Under the pieces are notes generated by a model. The model was not told the DNA's origin. It saw only the letters and a program-made list of their open reading frames with translations, and made no database searches. Positions 1 to 9,274 of a stretch of DNA of 17,189 bases are shown piece after piece. This DNA comes from an uncultured Clostridia bacterium (lineage in GTDB: Bacteria > Bacillota > Clostridia > Oscillospirales > Ruminococcaceae): NCBI GenBank assembly GCA_946056455.1, contig CAMGJS010000003.1:1-17189 (forward strand), written 5' to 3'. Within the stretch, counting starts at the first letter, position 1. Each line of letters starts with the position of its first letter. A program made the translations under genes and the position numbers.

Positions 1-1
1 T

Positions 2-1669
2 ATGATAATTTCAGGAGCGGACATTGTTGTCAAGACCGTGATTGGGCAAGGCTGCGATACTGTTTTTGGATGCCCCGGAGGGCAGATACTGAATGTATAT
101 GACAGCCTTTATACTCACGCGGATAAAATAAATCATATTCTCACCGCCCACGAGCAGGGTGCTACTCACGCGGCGGACGGATATGCAAGAACGACGGGCA
201 AGGTAGGAGTTGTAATTTCGACTTCGGGCCCCGGAGCTACTAATCTTGTAACGGGAATAGCGACTGCGTATCTTGACTCTATCCCGATGGTAGCAATATG
301 CGGAAATGTGCCCACAACGCAGATAGGAACGGACAGCTTTCAGGAAATAGACATAACGGGCGTTACCTTGCCCATTACAAAGCACAATTATTTTGTCGGA
401 AATGTAGAAGATTTGGCGGATACGATAAGAGAGGCGTTCACACTTGCAAAATCGGGCAGACCTGGACCTGTTCTTATTGATATTCCGAAAGATGTTCAGA
501 TTGCAAAGTGCGAATATAATCCCGCTGAACCCGTCACTAAAGAACAGCCTTTTGCGGCAAAGGATATCCGCATAAAAGAGGCGGCAAGGATAATAAACGA
601 AGCACGCAGACCTTTTATATACTTCGGCGGAGGACTTATCACATCTGACGCTATGGAAGAAATGCTTGCTCTTGCCGAAAAAATTGACGCCCCTATCGGC
701 TGTTCTCTTATGGGAATTTCGGGCGTTCCCACAGACCACCCGAGATTTCTCGGTATGCAGGGTATGCACGGACATTATGCGTCGTCAATGTCAATGCACC
801 ACGCGGACCTTATCATTTCGCTGGGCGTACGCTTTAACGACAGAGTAACGGGCAACCGCTCAAAGTTTGCTGTGGGAGCGAAAATCGTTCACATTGATGT
901 TGACGGCTCGGAGCTTTGCAAGACGGTGAACGCTGTCTGCGGATTGAGGGGAGATGTCAAGCTCACTCTCCAACAGCTTCTTCCGATGGTAAAAGAGGGC
1001 GAAAAGCCCGACTGGAAAGCGGAGGTTGACAAGTTCCGTGAGGAAGAAAAGAAAAACCTTGACAACAGAGAGGGTATGACGCCGAGAAGAGTTATCACAA
1101 CGCTGAATAAGTACCTCGGAGAAAACACCGCCGTTTGCACCGATGTAGGACAGCACCAGATGTGGTCGGCGCAGAACCTTGTGTTTAAAACTCCACGAAG
1201 ATTTGTTTCAAGCGGAGGTCTTGGCACAATGGGCTTCGGTCTTGGCGCGGCTATCGGTGCGGCATACGGCACGGGAGAAAGAAGCGTTCTTGTCACGGGT
1301 GACGGAAGCTTCGGAATGTGCCTTAACGAGCTTGCAACGGCGGCTTCATATAATGTCCCCGTAGTTGTTCTTATAATGAATAACGGAGTTCTGGGAATGG
1401 TGCGACAGTGGCAGACCTTATTCTTTGACAAGCATTACTCGAACACCGTTCTTGACAGAAAGACGGATTTTGTCGCTCTTGCAAAGGCATTCGGCGCAGA
1501 CGGTGAGCTTGTTTCAACTCCCGAAGGACTTGACAAGGCTTTTGAAAACGCATTCGGTTATAACGGACCTTATGTTATTGATTGCAGGATTGACAAGGAC
1601 GAATTTGTTCTGCCTATGCTCCCTCCCGGAGGAAGTATGGACGATATTATTGTAAAGGTGGGTGAATGA
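2..1669 (+). CDS. ilvB: Acetolactate (acetohydroxyacid) synthase, large catalytic subunit
   Basis: ThDP-dependent enzyme that condenses two pyruvates to acetolactate, or pyruvate with 2-ketobutyrate, in the cytoplasm: the first common step of valine, leucine and isoleucine synthesis. The 555 residues match the usual length and three-domain order (ThDP PYR, central, ThDP PP). The PYR domain carries the catalytic glutamate E51 in HEQGATHAADGYAR and the GYP-like loop FGCPGG near residue 22. The PP domain has the metal/ThDP motif beginning GDGSF at 433 and ending NN at 460-461. The N-terminus (MIISGADIVVKTVIGQG) aligns with the normal family start, so the gene is probably complete although the window begins one base before its ATG. 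The ribosome-binding site, promoter and any leader (T-box or attenuator) are out of view. The stop is one base before the ilvN ATG. Identification is secure; catabolic acetolactate synthase is unlikely because ilvN follows. Confidence 0.97.
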   Translation: MIISGADIVVKTVIGQGCDTVFGCPGGQILNVYDSLYTHADKINHILTAHEQGATHAADGYARTTGKVGVVISTSGPGATNLVTGIATAYLDSIPMVAICGNVPTTQIGTDSFQEIDITGVTLPITKHNYFVGNVEDLADTIREAFTLAKSGRPGPVLIDIPKDVQIAKCEYNPAEPVTKEQPFAAKDIRIKEAARIINEARRPFIYFGGGLITSDAMEEMLALAEKIDAPIGCSLMGISGVPTDHPRFLGMQGMHGHYASSMSMHHADLIISLGVRFNDRVTGNRSKFAVGAKIVHIDVDGSELCKTVNAVCGLRGDVKLTLQQLLPMVKEGEKPDWKAEVDKFREEEKKNLDNREGMTPRRVITTLNKYLGENTAVCTDVGQHQMWSAQNLVFKTPRRFVSSGGLGTMGFGLGAAIGAAYGTGERSVLVTGDGSFGMCLNELATAASYNVPVVVLIMNNGVLGMVRQWQTLFFDKHYSNTVLDRKTDFVALAKAFGADGELVSTPEGLDKAFENAFGYNGPYVIDCRIDKDEFVLPMLPPGGSMDDIIVKVGE

Positions 1670-1670
1670 T

Positions 1671-2177
1671 ATGAACAGATATACAGTAGCGGTACTTGTC
1701 CGCAACCAGTTCGGTGTGCTTAACCGTGTAACAAGTATGTTCCGCCGCAGGCAGTTCAATATCAGCGCCCTGACGGTTAGTGAAACCGAAACAAGCGAGC
1801 TTTCACGAATTACCGTTGTATTCAGCGGAGAAGAAACGGCAAAGCAGCAGCTTGTCAATCAGCTTTACAAGCTCCCCGATGTATGCTCTATTAAGGAGTT
1901 CAACGATGACAATTCGGTAAGCTGTGAGCTTTTGCTCATAAAGATGAAGAACGAGGCAGATACAAGAGGCGATATAAGAAACGCCGCAGAGGCATTCGGC
2001 GCTGTTACTGTCGATTATTCAAAGGACTATATGATGTTCCGCCTTACAGACAGCACAAGAAAAATCGACGACTTTTTAGACCTTATGCGCGACTACACCA
2101 TACTTGAAATATGCCGTACTGGAAGTGTATCGCTTGAAAAGGGCAGCACAACAATAAGACAGGTTATAAATTTATAA
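1671..2177 (+). CDS. ilvN: Acetolactate synthase small regulatory subunit
   Basis: Regulatory partner of IlvB; in this family it stimulates the catalytic subunit and confers valine feedback inhibition. The 168-residue protein has an N-terminal ACT domain (about residues 4-78, beginning TVAVLVRNQFGVLNRVTSMF) and a second half (about 84-160) matching the small-subunit C-terminal domain. I chose ATG at 1671 rather than the in-frame GTG at 1662, because an AAGGTGGG ribosome-binding site at 1655-1662 is correctly spaced for 1671 and would overlap the GTG. The gene starts one base after the ilvB stop, so the two subunits are probably made by coupled translation in matched amounts. ACT domains bind amino acids at dimer interfaces; the effector here is inferred from family knowledge. 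Confidence 0.95.
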   Translation: MNRYTVAVLVRNQFGVLNRVTSMFRRRQFNISALTVSETETSELSRITVVFSGEETAKQQLVNQLYKLPDVCSIKEFNDDNSVSCELLLIKMKNEADTRGDIRNAAEAFGAVTVDYSKDYMMFRLTDSTRKIDDFLDLMRDYTILEICRTGSVSLEKGSTTIRQVINL

Positions 2178-2192
2178 TACAGAAAGAGGTAA

Positions 2193-3215
<1,023 letters not shown>

Positions 3216-3230
3216 GTTGGAGGTATCTTT

Positions 3231-4886
3231 ATGCCGAAAGAAAATATAGTTGACGGAGTTAAGAATGCTCCCCACCGCAGTCTTTTTCACGCTCTGGGAC
3301 TAACTGAGGAAGAGCAGAAAAGACCGCTTATCGGAATTGTAAGCTCGTACAACGAAATTGTCCCCGGACATATGAACATTGATAAAATCGTTGACGCGGT
3401 AAAGCTCGGCGTTGCTATGGCAGGGGGGACGCCTATCGTGTTCCCTGCAATCGCCGTTTGCGACGGTATCGCTATGGGGCACACGGGAATGAAGTATTCT
3501 CTTGTCACCCGTGACCTTATTGCAGACTCGACGGAGGCTATGGCTCTTGCACACGGCTTTGACGGACTTGTTATGGTGCCCAACTGCGATAAGAATGTCC
3601 CGGGACTTTTAATGGCGGCGGCAAGGGTGAATATCCCCACTGTTTTTGTCAGCGGAGGACCTATGCTTGCAGGAAAGGTAGACGGAAAAAAGACAAGCCT
3701 TTCAAGTATGTTCGAGGCGGTAGGCGCATATTCGGCAGGAAAGCTTTCTGACGAAAGGCTTGACGAATATGAGAAAAAGACCTGCCCCACTTGTGGCTCG
3801 TGTTCGGGAATGTATACCGCAAACTCGATGAACTGTCTTACCGAGGCACTCGGAATGGGACTTAAAGGCAACGGAACTATCCCTGCCGTTTATTCTGCCA
3901 GAATTGAGCTTGCAAAGCACGCAGGTATGGCTGTTATGGAGATGGTGAAAAAGAATATCTGTCCCCGTGACATTATGACAAGGGACGCTCTTATGAACGC
4001 TCTTACAGTAGATATGGCGCTGGGTTGTTCCACAAACAGTATGCTCCATCTTCCTGCTATCGCGCACGAATGTGGGGTTGAGCTTAACCTTGATATAGCA
4101 AATGAAATAAGCGCAAAGACGCCTAATCTCTGTCATCTTGCTCCCGCGGGAAGAACATATATGGAGGACCTTGACGAAGCAGGCGGAGTTTATGCCGTTA
4201 TGCACGAGCTTTCAAAGAATGGACTTCTCAACACCGAATGTATGACCGTTACGGGAAAGACGATGGGCGAGAATATCAAAGACTGTGTAAACCTCAATCC
4301 CGAGGTTATCCGCCCTATTGAAAACCCATACAGCGAAACGGGAGGAATTGCCGTTTTAAGAGGAAATCTTGCGCCCGAGGGAAGCGTTGTCAAGCGCTCG
4401 GCGGTACTCCCCGAAATGCTTGTTCACGAGGGACCTGCAAAGGTGTTTGACTGCGAAGAGGACGCACAAGAGGCAATAAACGGCGGAAAAATCGTTGCAG
4501 GCGATGTGGTGGTTATCCGCTATGAAGGACCAAAGGGCGGCCCCGGAATGAGAGAAATGCTCAATCCGACTTCCGCAATAATGGGAATGGGACTTGGCAA
4601 CAGCGTGGCTCTTATCACAGACGGTCGTTTCAGCGGAGCAACAAGAGGCGCTTGCATAGGTCATATTACTCCAGAGGCGGCGTCGGGCGGACTTATCGGC
4701 GTTGTTGAAGACGGCGACATTATCAGCATAAATATCCCCGAAAACAAAATTGAACTTAAAGTGGATAAGGCTGTTCTTGACGAGCGAATGAGAAATTTTG
4801 TCCCCAAGACAAAGGAACTCAAAGGCTATTTAAAACGCTATGCGTCGCTTGTTTCGGGCGGTGCGTCGGGAGCGATACTTAAATAA
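3231..4886 (+). CDS. ilvD: Dihydroxy-acid dehydratase
   Basis: Fe-S dehydratase that removes water from dihydroxyisovalerate or dihydroxymethylvalerate to give the 2-keto acids, the third common step of the pathway. The 551 residues span the whole IlvD/Edd family fold. Cluster-associated cysteines are visible in the NCDKNVPG motif (C119) and in [11 protein letters not shown] (C185, C188, C191). The C-terminal half has the family signatures [13 protein letters not shown] and [13 protein letters not shown]. Near residue 44 the sequence reads VPGH, as in the E. coli enzyme, where [2Fe-2S] relatives have a cysteine; this suggests an oxygen-labile [4Fe-4S] cluster, fitting an anaerobe (inference). 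A GGAGGT ribosome-binding site at 3219-3224 precedes the ATG by six bases. The stop codon overlaps the next gene's ATG by one base (TAATG). Confidence 0.97.
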   Translation: MPKENIVDGVKNAPHRSLFHALGLTEEEQKRPLIGIVSSYNEIVPGHMNIDKIVDAVKLGVAMAGGTPIVFPAIAVCDGIAMGHTGMKYSLVTRDLIADSTEAMALAHGFDGLVMVPNCDKNVPGLLMAAARVNIPTVFVSGGPMLAGKVDGKKTSLSSMFEAVGAYSAGKLSDERLDEYEKKTCPTCGSCSGMYTANSMNCLTEALGMGLKGNGTIPAVYSARIELAKHAGMAVMEMVKKNICPRDIMTRDALMNALTVDMALGCSTNSMLHLPAIAHECGVELNLDIANEISAKTPNLCHLAPAGRTYMEDLDEAGGVYAVMHELSKNGLLNTECMTVTGKTMGENIKDCVNLNPEVIRPIENPYSETGGIAVLRGNLAPEGSVVKRSAVLPEMLVHEGPAKVFDCEEDAQEAINGGKIVAGDVVVIRYEGPKGGPGMREMLNPTSAIMGMGLGNSVALITDGRFSGATRGACIGHITPEAASGGLIGVVEDGDIISINIPENKIELKVDKAVLDERMRNFVPKTKELKGYLKRYASLVSGGASGAILK

Positions 4887-6049
4887 TGAACAGATTAAAA
4901 TCAAGGCTTGAAACGCTCTGCATTTTCAGAGAGCTTTTAAAAGACGAGGTCATATCTTCGCTTTGTGATTTTCTTTCAAATCAGACAGCGTCTTCCTATG
5001 CGGAATTTGTTTCGGCTTTATATGAAAAAAACGGCGGAAATATCAGCAGGTATGTCAAGGAAATATGCGAAAACAGCGAGAATGTCTATGTTAAAGCTGT
5101 GGGCAGGGGAGAGGATATCCCGAGCTATATCTATATCGCCCTTGAAAACGAGCTTGACATTTTGCAGGAGGTTGCTGACCTTACAAAAGAGGGGCTTACG
5201 GAATTTATCGACTACAAAGGCTTTTTGCCTGATTTTATGACGGAAAAACTAAGGATAAAGGACAGCTATCTTCACAGGACGAATAATATCGGAAAGTACG
5301 GCTACGGCATTTATGCCAAGAACAAAATGTTCTATGTTGACAGCCACGGCGATATTGCGCCCGTTAAAAACCCCGATAAAATAGAACTTTCACAGCTTGT
5401 CGACTATGAACGCGAACGGAAAATCATCATTGACAACACAAAAGCTCTGCTTGACGGAAAGCCTGCGGCAAACATTCTTCTGACGGGCGACGCGGGAACG
5501 GGGAAATCCTCGACTATAAAGGCTGTTGCAAACGCTTTGTGGAGCGAGGGACTGCGTGTTGTCGAGGTGAGAAAGGACCGCATTTCAGCTATTCCGAAGG
5601 TGCTTGACGAGCTTTCGTCAAACCCGTTGAAGTTTGTTCTATTCATTGACGATATTTCGTTTTTAAAGGACGATGACAGCTTCAATACCCTAAAAGCAAT
5701 TCTTGAAGGCTCTGTTACTGCGAAGTCTGAGAATGTCGTCATCTATGCAACAAGTAACCGCAGACATATCATCAGAGAAAGCTTTTCAGACAGAGAGGGC
5801 GACGATATTCACCGCAATGATACGATGCAGGAGCTTGTTTCGCTGTCGGAGCGTTTTGGTATTCACATCACCTTCTCAAAACCGAATAAAGAAACCTATC
5901 TTCATATTGCAAGACATCTTGCAAAAGAAAACGGCATTGAGATGGAAGAAAAGGAGTTTGAACTTTTAGCAGAACGCTATGCCTTAGAACGGGGAGGACG
6001 CTCTGCACGGCTTGCAAGACAGTTTATCGACGGACTGTTATCCAGATAA
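4886..6049 (+). CDS. DUF815-type AAA+ ATPase
   Basis: A P-loop ATPase that fits the DUF815 (PF05673) family, whose cellular role is not established. In its 387 residues: a helical N-terminal region (1-170) with no recognised motif; Walker A GDAGTGKSS at 201-209; Walker B VLFIDD at 251-256; a sensor-1-like stretch ATSNRRH at 288-294, highly typical of this family; SERFG at 321-325; and a C-terminal helical lid ending RSARLARQFIDGL. No signal peptide or membrane segment is visible, so it is cytoplasmic. Its ATG overlaps the ilvD stop by one base and the best ribosome-binding site (GGGAG, 4868-4872) is 13 bases away, so translation probably depends on coupling to ilvD. A link to branched-chain amino acid metabolism is not implied by the sequence; it may simply share the transcript. 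A strong terminator follows at once. Confidence 0.88.
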   Translation: MNRLKSRLETLCIFRELLKDEVISSLCDFLSNQTASSYAEFVSALYEKNGGNISRYVKEICENSENVYVKAVGRGEDIPSYIYIALENELDILQEVADLTKEGLTEFIDYKGFLPDFMTEKLRIKDSYLHRTNNIGKYGYGIYAKNKMFYVDSHGDIAPVKNPDKIELSQLVDYERERKIIIDNTKALLDGKPAANILLTGDAGTGKSSTIKAVANALWSEGLRVVEVRKDRISAIPKVLDELSSNPLKFVLFIDDISFLKDDDSFNTLKAILEGSVTAKSENVVIYATSNRRHIIRESFSDREGDDIHRNDTMQELVSLSERFGIHITFSKPNKETYLHIARHLAKENGIEMEEKEFELLAERYALERGGRSARLARQFIDGLLSR

Positions 6050-6090
6050 AAAAACGCTTTTTAAAGGGTTTACCTTTAAAAAGCGTTTTT
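6050..6090. terminator. Bidirectional rho-independent terminator between convergent genes
   Basis: Perfect 18-bp inverted repeat (arms 6050-6067 and 6073-6090, loop GTTTA). The arms begin with an A-run and end with a T-run, so each strand reads as a hairpin with a terminal U-tract. It starts one base after the DUF815 ATPase stop and ends three bases before the glycosyltransferase stop, so it can end both convergent operons. Confidence 0.93.
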
Positions 6091-6092
6091 AG

Positions 6093-6794
6093 TTAGTCTT
6101 TTATTATCTTCTTGACATATTTATTCTGCTTTATGGGGTACCAGTCCCCAAGAGCGTCAAATCTTCTTGACGAGCGCTTTACCGTTGAGCATTGCAGTAT
6201 GGTGTACTTTTTGTTCTGCGTCAGGCCGTAGGCTTTAAGCCTTTTTGCAAAGTCGGCAAAGTGCGTTTCTGAAAGATTTTCGTTAAATCCGCCTATTGCG
6301 TTGAAGTCTTTTCTTAAACACCAGAACGAGTTGCAGAAGACGGGAGTTTTGCTCTTGACAATATCGGGAACGGACATTGCAGTTTCGTATACGGACGAAG
6401 CGACAATCCCGACGGAAAGCCTTTCGGGCTTTTCAAATATTGCTCCGCCTATGTATTTTCTTGTGCGGAGCATCTGATAAATCTCAATGAGAGTGTAATC
6501 GGAAATTACGCAGTCGGGCTCTAAGATGAGAACTATTCTTCCCGACGCAACAAGCGCGCCCATATTGACAAGCGAGGAGAAGTTCATATCGTTGTCGTTG
6601 TTTCTGACAATAAGACATTCAAAGTCGCCGGCTATATTTTCAGTTCGGTCGTTTGAACGGTCGGAGACTACTATCACTTCAACCGATTTTTCGGGCAGTT
6701 TTACCATTGCATTTTTTATTGCGCAAAGGCATTTTGCAAGGTATCTTTCTTCGTTGTGCGCAGGGATAATTATTGAAAACAGTTTGTTCTGCAT
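6093..6794 (-). CDS. Glycosyltransferase family 2 protein, divergent
   Basis: Predicted cytoplasmic or membrane-associated GT-A glycosyltransferase of 233 residues; donor and acceptor unknown. The N-terminus SIIIPAHNEERYLAKCL (7-23) is the classic GT2 opening, followed by VIVVSDRSNDRT (40-51) in place of the usual V-D-D-G-S-x-D-x-T, so D45 is the likely nucleotide-binding aspartate. The metal-binding position reads EPDC (92-95) rather than D-x-D, and the usual E-D catalytic pair before the R-L motif reads THFADFAKRL. The end, KRSSRRFDALGDWYP, resembles small single-domain GT2 enzymes of the TIGR04283 kind. No transmembrane helix is visible. The ribosome-binding site GGAGG (plus-strand 6807-6811) lies 12 bases upstream, slightly far. 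It is last in a minus-strand set with the two genes to its right. The weakened motifs leave activity or metal use uncertain. Confidence 0.83.
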   Translation of the reverse strand: MQNKLFSIIIPAHNEERYLAKCLCAIKNAMVKLPEKSVEVIVVSDRSNDRTENIAGDFECLIVRNNDNDMNFSSLVNMGALVASGRIVLILEPDCVISDYTLIEIYQMLRTRKYIGGAIFEKPERLSVGIVASSVYETAMSVPDIVKSKTPVFCNSFWCLRKDFNAIGGFNENLSETHFADFAKRLKAYGLTQNKKYTILQCSTVKRSSRRFDALGDWYPIKQNKYVKKIIKD

Positions 6795-6818
6795 TTTCTT
6801 AAAAAACCTCCGTATAAA

Positions 6819-7277
6819 TTAATCAAACCGCTTTATCGTTCTGCCTGTCGGGTGAACGGTTTCTTTCATAATGTCAAGCAGAGCCGTGAATTTTTCACCA
6901 CGGGGAACATAACATTCAATCGCTTTTTCATCGCCGTTTTTATCTCTCAGTATAACTGAAAAATATTCGCTGTCAGCGTCAAGAGCGTGCATATTTGAAT
7001 AAGGCGAAAAGATTTTCTTTTTCTTTATTTCTATTTCGGGAAGAATACAGAGGAGTGCCTTTTCAACCTGTTCCCACTTTTCTTTTTCAATGGGAGCGTT
7101 ATCTATCGTGACGGGTTCTCTTTCGTCCCCGTCATAATTGTCAATATTTTCCCACGGGAAGTATGTTGCGGACATTTTTTCATCGGTGATACGGATTGAA
7201 ATACTTGTGCCGAATACCATTCCGCTTGAAAAAGTGTATGATACTCCGCATAGTGTCTGCTCTTTTGATAACTTCAT
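6819..7277 (-). CDS. Hypothetical protein, 152 residues
   Basis: I do not recognise this protein. It is 152 residues, soluble, with no signal peptide or membrane segment. It begins with a beta-rich stretch (MKLSKEQTLCGVSYTFSSGM). The middle is acidic (WENIDNYDGDEREPVTID) and leads to a tryptophan-containing helix EKEKWEQVEKALLCILPEIE followed by a lysine run KKKK. The last third has two predicted strands (YFSVILRDKNG, AIECYVPRGE) and a helix. It is real by context: a well-spaced AGGAG ribosome-binding site (plus-strand 7284-7288), twelve bases after the stop of the lipoprotein gene, and 24 bases before the glycosyltransferase, all in one direction. Its role is probably tied to one of these neighbours, but nothing in the sequence says which. 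Confidence 0.8.
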   Translation of the reverse strand: MKLSKEQTLCGVSYTFSSGMVFGTSISIRITDEKMSATYFPWENIDNYDGDEREPVTIDNAPIEKEKWEQVEKALLCILPEIEIKKKKIFSPYSNMHALDADSEYFSVILRDKNGDEKAIECYVPRGEKFTALLDIMKETVHPTGRTIKRFD

Positions 7278-7289
7278 ATTACGCTCCTT

Positions 7290-8648
7290 TTAATAGGCGG
7301 TTGTAAAGTTATAGATATAGTTTTTCTGCTCGTCAGCAATAAGCAACTCGCCGTTTTCAAGGCTAAGACAAGGAGAATAAGTCACGGAGTTGTCGGAGTC
7401 CGTCACTACCACCTGAATGTTTGAGAAGATGTCGCTGATATTACCCCTTATGAGTATGGGCTCGCCCTTTTCACTGCGGTAAAGGACCTTTTCAACACGG
7501 TAGAAGGTTTCGCTTGTGTCGTCAAAGACAAGCTCGTTCACCGTGACGGTAGCATTTTTATCCTTGGGGATAATGCAGTAAACTTCTCCGCCCTCGGTTT
7601 CTACCCAACGCTCTTTTGGTATAAGAGAAATAAGGGGATATCTGCTCTGCAAGCTCAGAAATGCAGAGTCTATATCGTTTGTGGTATATCCCACATAGCA
7701 TACTGCAAAGACATAATCGGTACCCTGTATTACTTCTTCAACGCTCTGCATATCGGTTTCGGCTATTGCTCCCGAAAGGTCTATGGAGTCGATATCAATC
7801 GTTTCATCTCTTACGGTGCCTTTTTCGGTTACATTCACCTTTGTATTTTCGGATACCCATTCGGTGTTGAAAACATCTGCATAGTCCTTCATCGGAATTT
7901 CTGCAATATGTATTCCGAGAGCGTAGTACCCTAAAACATAATGACCGTAATATACGATGAATTTATCGCCCGATATGCTCCATACCATAGAGTCAAGCTG
8001 TGTGTATTCGTCAACGCCGTAAAGAATTTCATCGATATTGTCTTCGTCATAGGTGTTTTTAAAATAATCCTTTATCGCCGATTTAAGACCGTCCTCGTCC
8101 TTGACGATATTTTTTACATCAATTGGGTTTCCGTTCATATCAAGGTTTACTGCGTCAAAAAGCATACAGCCGTGGACTCCGCCCAGATAGATATTATTTG
8201 TATAAACAAAGCTCAGCGCCTTATCGTCTGTGCGTGTTACTGAAATTTCGCTTGTGTCGGTGTATGGTAAGCGGGAGTCCATACCGACAAAAAAAACGTC
8301 TTCAAAAAGGCTTTTGTCAATAGTTTCAACGCTTTTGTCCATTCTTATGTTAAGCTCTTCAAGAGCTTTTTCAAGTCCGGGGTAAAGCTCCTTACATTCC
8401 TTTGAAAGACGAATGTGACCGAAGTCCTTTGTCATTACCTCTTTGCCGTTTTTTGTATAGCTTATGTGATTATCCGAAAGCTCAACCGACATTTCTGCCT
8501 TTTCGGGAGCAGGTTCGGTGACGGCAGTATCAGCCGTTGTTGTTTCTTCCGTTACGGCAGGGTTGCCTGTCGGAACAATATCGCAGGCTGAAAGCGACAA
8601 AGCGTATATCGCCGTAAGAAAGATTGTCGCAAAACGCTTTTTTATCAT
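7290..8648 (-). CDS. Lipoprotein with RsiV-like DUF4163/DUF3298 domains
   Basis: Extracytoplasmic lipoprotein of 452 residues. A basic N-terminus and hydrophobic stretch (MIKKRFATIFLTAIYALSL) lead to the lipobox LSAC with the lipidated cysteine at 22, followed by a Thr/Glu/Pro-rich linker to about residue 50. Residues 60-150 fit a DUF4163-like segment. Residues 150-256 fit DUF3298: NNIYLGGVHGCMLFDAVNLD and YYGHYVLGYYALGIHIAEIP are the typical motifs. This pair occurs in B. subtilis RsiV (a lysozyme-sensing anti-sigma factor) and in the polysaccharide deacetylase PdaC. Residues 260-452 form a C-terminal extension I cannot assign. There is no cytoplasmic anti-sigma domain or deacetylase domain, so an RsiV-like signalling role is not shown; ligand binding at the cell surface is an inference. 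The ribosome-binding site is weak (AAGTGAG). First gene of the three-gene minus-strand set. Confidence 0.85.
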   Translation of the reverse strand: MIKKRFATIFLTAIYALSLSACDIVPTGNPAVTEETTTADTAVTEPAPEKAEMSVELSDNHISYTKNGKEVMTKDFGHIRLSKECKELYPGLEKALEELNIRMDKSVETIDKSLFEDVFFVGMDSRLPYTDTSEISVTRTDDKALSFVYTNNIYLGGVHGCMLFDAVNLDMNGNPIDVKNIVKDEDGLKSAIKDYFKNTYDEDNIDEILYGVDEYTQLDSMVWSISGDKFIVYYGHYVLGYYALGIHIAEIPMKDYADVFNTEWVSENTKVNVTEKGTVRDETIDIDSIDLSGAIAETDMQSVEEVIQGTDYVFAVCYVGYTTNDIDSAFLSLQSRYPLISLIPKERWVETEGGEVYCIIPKDKNATVTVNELVFDDTSETFYRVEKVLYRSEKGEPILIRGNISDIFSNIQVVVTDSDNSVTYSPCLSLENGELLIADEQKNYIYNFTTAY

Positions 8649-8673
8649 TTAATCTCACTTCTTTCCGAATGTG

Positions 8674-8707
8674 GGACTGCTCCTTATCAAAAAGAGCAGT
8701 CCTTTTT
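8674..8707 (+). terminator. Plus-strand terminator-like hairpin between minus-strand genes
   Basis: A 9-bp perfect stem GGACTGCTC/GAGCAGTCC (8674-8682 and 8694-8702) with an 11-base loop, followed on the plus strand by TTTTT (8703-8707). As a terminator it faces the plus direction, yet all genes on both sides read on the minus strand. The same segment can also fold into an alternative 7-bp CAAAAAG/CTTTTTG stem, which excludes the first. Its role is unclear. Confidence 0.55.
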
Positions 8708-8720
8708 GTAATGTCAGAAT

Positions 8721-9257
8721 TTATGCCCAGGGGTCCTGCGACTTGGGCTTGCGGATGTCCGCCATAAGAAGCTGTTCCCACAAAAACCATTGTTCGCCTT
8801 TCTGGCGGAGCTTAACAGGTCTTTCGCTGTCCGCACCCGATGATTTTATAAACAGCTTGGCATAGCCTTCCTCTTCGTAAGAATGTGGGTTTTCGGACAC
8901 CGTAACTGTGAAAGGCGCAGTGGGGGTATAGTCGTTTTCGGGAGAAGTTCCTGCAAAATATGAAAACGGAACATAGGTCTTTCCGCGGATTCTGTCCTTT
9001 AAAAACGACTTGTCGTATTCCGAAAGTGGCTGTGGACCTTTTAAGAAATTGAGCATTTCAATTCCGATATTTGCGTCTGCGGCATAGGCGCAAAGTGCGC
9101 AAATCGTCAATGCGGCGGTTTTGAACGGTGTGTCAAGCGCCGCCTCGGGTAATTTTTTCAATTCTTCAACACTTTCGGGCAGAGCGGAGAAAGAAAAGGT
9201 CTCACTTTTATTTCCGTTCTGTGCAGCAGGGTTTTTAAGTTTGTCAAATATGCTCAT
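8721..9257 (-). CDS. DUF6935-like protein, 178 residues
   Basis: A soluble protein of 178 residues whose segments ALPESVEELKKLPEAALDTPFKTAALT, GIEMLNFLKGPQPLSEYDKSFLKDR and the C-terminal QWFLWEQLLMADIRKPKSQDPWA match what I recall of the DUF6935 family of Firmicutes. The family's function is unknown. No signal peptide, strong membrane helix or catalytic motif is visible; a moderately hydrophobic helix, TAALTICALCAYAAD, lies near residue 48. A GAGGG ribosome-binding site precedes the ATG, and the gene starts 17 bases after the TPM-tail-like gene, so it belongs to the same operon as the SPFH and zinc-ribbon genes. The family name is from memory and was not searched; the gene itself is secure. 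Confidence 0.82.
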   Translation of the reverse strand: MSIFDKLKNPAAQNGNKSETFSFSALPESVEELKKLPEAALDTPFKTAALTICALCAYAADANIGIEMLNFLKGPQPLSEYDKSFLKDRIRGKTYVPFSYFAGTSPENDYTPTAPFTVTVSENPHSYEEEGYAKLFIKSSGADSERPVKLRQKGEQWFLWEQLLMADIRKPKSQDPWA

Positions 9258-9274
9258 ACTATGCCCTCTTTCTG

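Noticed and set aside
11..1431. Long open frames on the minus strand opposite ilvB (11-775 and 889-1431)
   Set aside because: They lie wholly inside a gene of certain identity, show no recognisable domain and have low-complexity, basic composition typical of antisense frames.
1662..1670. GTG at 1662 as an upstream start of ilvN
   Set aside because: It overlaps the ribosome-binding site and the ilvB stop; ATG 1671 has proper spacing and matches the family N-terminus.
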